Notes under the pieces: model-generated
What the model was told of the DNA's origin: nothing
What the model saw: only the letters and a program-made list of their open reading frames with translations
The model's database searches: none
Made by a program: the position numbers and the translations under genes
Source: Nitratireductor alexandrii
GTDB taxonomy: Bacteria > Pseudomonadota > Alphaproteobacteria > Rhizobiales > Rhizobiaceae
Assembly: GCF_004000215.1 (NCBI RefSeq)
Contig: NZ_RBVY01000003.1
Span: 354,970-418,969 of the forward strand
Direction of reading: 5' to 3'
Length of the DNA: 64,000 bases
Shown here: positions 63,654 to 64,000 of the stretch, one piece after another
Numbering within the stretch: the stretch's first letter is position 1
How the letters are laid out: every line of letters begins with the position of its first letter

Positions 63654-64000
63654 TTGCCGATATCCAAGATCCTCGTTGCCAACCGGTCCGAAATCGCCAT
63701 TCGGGTCTTTCGCGCCGCCAACGAACTCGGTCTGCGCACCGTCGCGATCTGGGCCGAGGAGGACAAATATTCGCTCCATCGCTTCAAGGCCGATGAATCC
63801 TACCAGGTCGGCCGCGGCCCCCATCTGGCCAAGGATCTCGGTCCGATCGAAAGCTATCTGTCGGTCGACGAGGTCATCCGCGTGGCCAAGCTGTCGGGCG
63901 CCGACGCCATTCATCCCGGCTACGGCCTGTTGTCGGAAAGTCCCGAATTCGCCGAGGCCTGCGCCGAAAACGGCATCATCTTCATCGGGCCGAAACCCGA
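63654..64000 (+). CDS. pyc: pyruvate carboxylase, N-terminal part (continues beyond the right edge)
   Basis: The first 115 codons of a biotin-dependent carboxylase. The biotin carboxylase opening is clear: [24 protein letters not shown], then [25 protein letters not shown] and [14 protein letters not shown]. The LHRFKADE wording fits the single-chain Pyc of rhizobia rather than AccC. The start is probably TTG 63654 after GGGG; an in-frame ATG at 63612 would add 14 residues. Pyc makes oxaloacetate from pyruvate, letting the TCA cycle absorb acetyl-CoA that would otherwise go to PHB. Confidence 0.9.
   Translation, partial: MPISKILVANRSEIAIRVFRAANELGLRTVAIWAEEDKYSLHRFKADESYQVGRGPHLAKDLGPIESYLSVDEVIRVAKLSGADAIHPGYGLLSESPEFAEACAENGIIFIGPKP

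Overview
The window is GC-rich, densely packed chromosomal DNA from an alphaproteobacterium, most likely Hyphomicrobiales (Rhizobiales). Three things support this: the phaAB/phaR block followed by rpmF, mtgA and ispA; families typical of the order (IalB-like protein, DUF2794, DUF1223, DUF3309); and housekeeping clusters in rhizobial style (rlmN near argG, acnA beside ccmABCDG, rimM-trmD-rplS, xerC, and pyc at the right edge). I see no tRNA, rRNA, insertion sequence, prophage or CRISPR array.

Layout. 1-2.4 kb: polyhydroxybutyrate (PHB) synthesis genes phaB (cut by the left edge) and phaA, divergent from the PHB regulator phaR. 2.5-7.8 kb: a phosphate/polyphosphate module (CYTH-CHAD triphosphatase-like protein, Pit transporter, PhoU-like DUF47 protein, PPK2 kinase). 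8-14.6 kb: rpmF, mtgA, ispA, a hybrid histidine kinase and ispG. 14.9-20.9 kb: 3-hydroxybutyrate dehydrogenase bdhA and a patatin, then a TetR gene divergent from a periplasmic molybdenum hydroxylase operon with its own cytochrome c. 21-25.4 kb: an RND efflux pair. 25.5-30.2 kb: a small DUF3309 protein, an NAD-dependent epimerase with a divergent LysR regulator, an MFS transporter and argG. 31.3-34.8 kb: a TRAP transporter (dctPQM) with a very small membrane protein gene at its end. 35-48.4 kb: LysE exporter, rlmN, a methyltransferase/TetR pair, IalB-like protein, ECF sigma factor, small enzymes, the tesA-ybbA-ybbP cluster, BI-1 protein and a GNAT. 48.8-57.1 kb: DUF1223, a ceramidase-like protein, a VOC protein, acnA and the cytochrome c maturation operon. 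57.2-64 kb: rplS, trmD and rimM interrupted by an opposite-strand TauE/SafE permease, xerC, a TraB/GumN protein, two small envelope proteins and the start of pyruvate carboxylase.

How the parts fit. Much of the window concerns carbon and phosphorus reserves: making PHB (phaA, phaB), controlling it (phaR), using 3-hydroxybutyrate (bdhA), storing phosphate as polyphosphate (Pit, PPK2, CHAD), importing an organic acid (TRAP) and replenishing oxaloacetate (pyc). TGC/GCA-type dyads lie upstream of phaA/phaR, bdhA, the TRAP operon and pyc. I propose, as inference, that PhaR ties these genes into one regulon.

Other control sites read directly from the sequence: a perfect TTGAT-N4-ATCAA FNR/FixK box before a methyltransferase gene, an Irr-type iron-control element between acnA and ccmA, a LacI-type operator before the MFS gene, a TetR-type dyad and a LysR-type dyad. 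Five convergent gene pairs overlap at their 3' ends. No clearly new multi-gene defence or mobile system was found. The best candidates for new biology are the proposed PHB/carbon regulon, the polyphosphate module beside the PHB genes, and a structured-RNA candidate at 48.64-48.73 kb.
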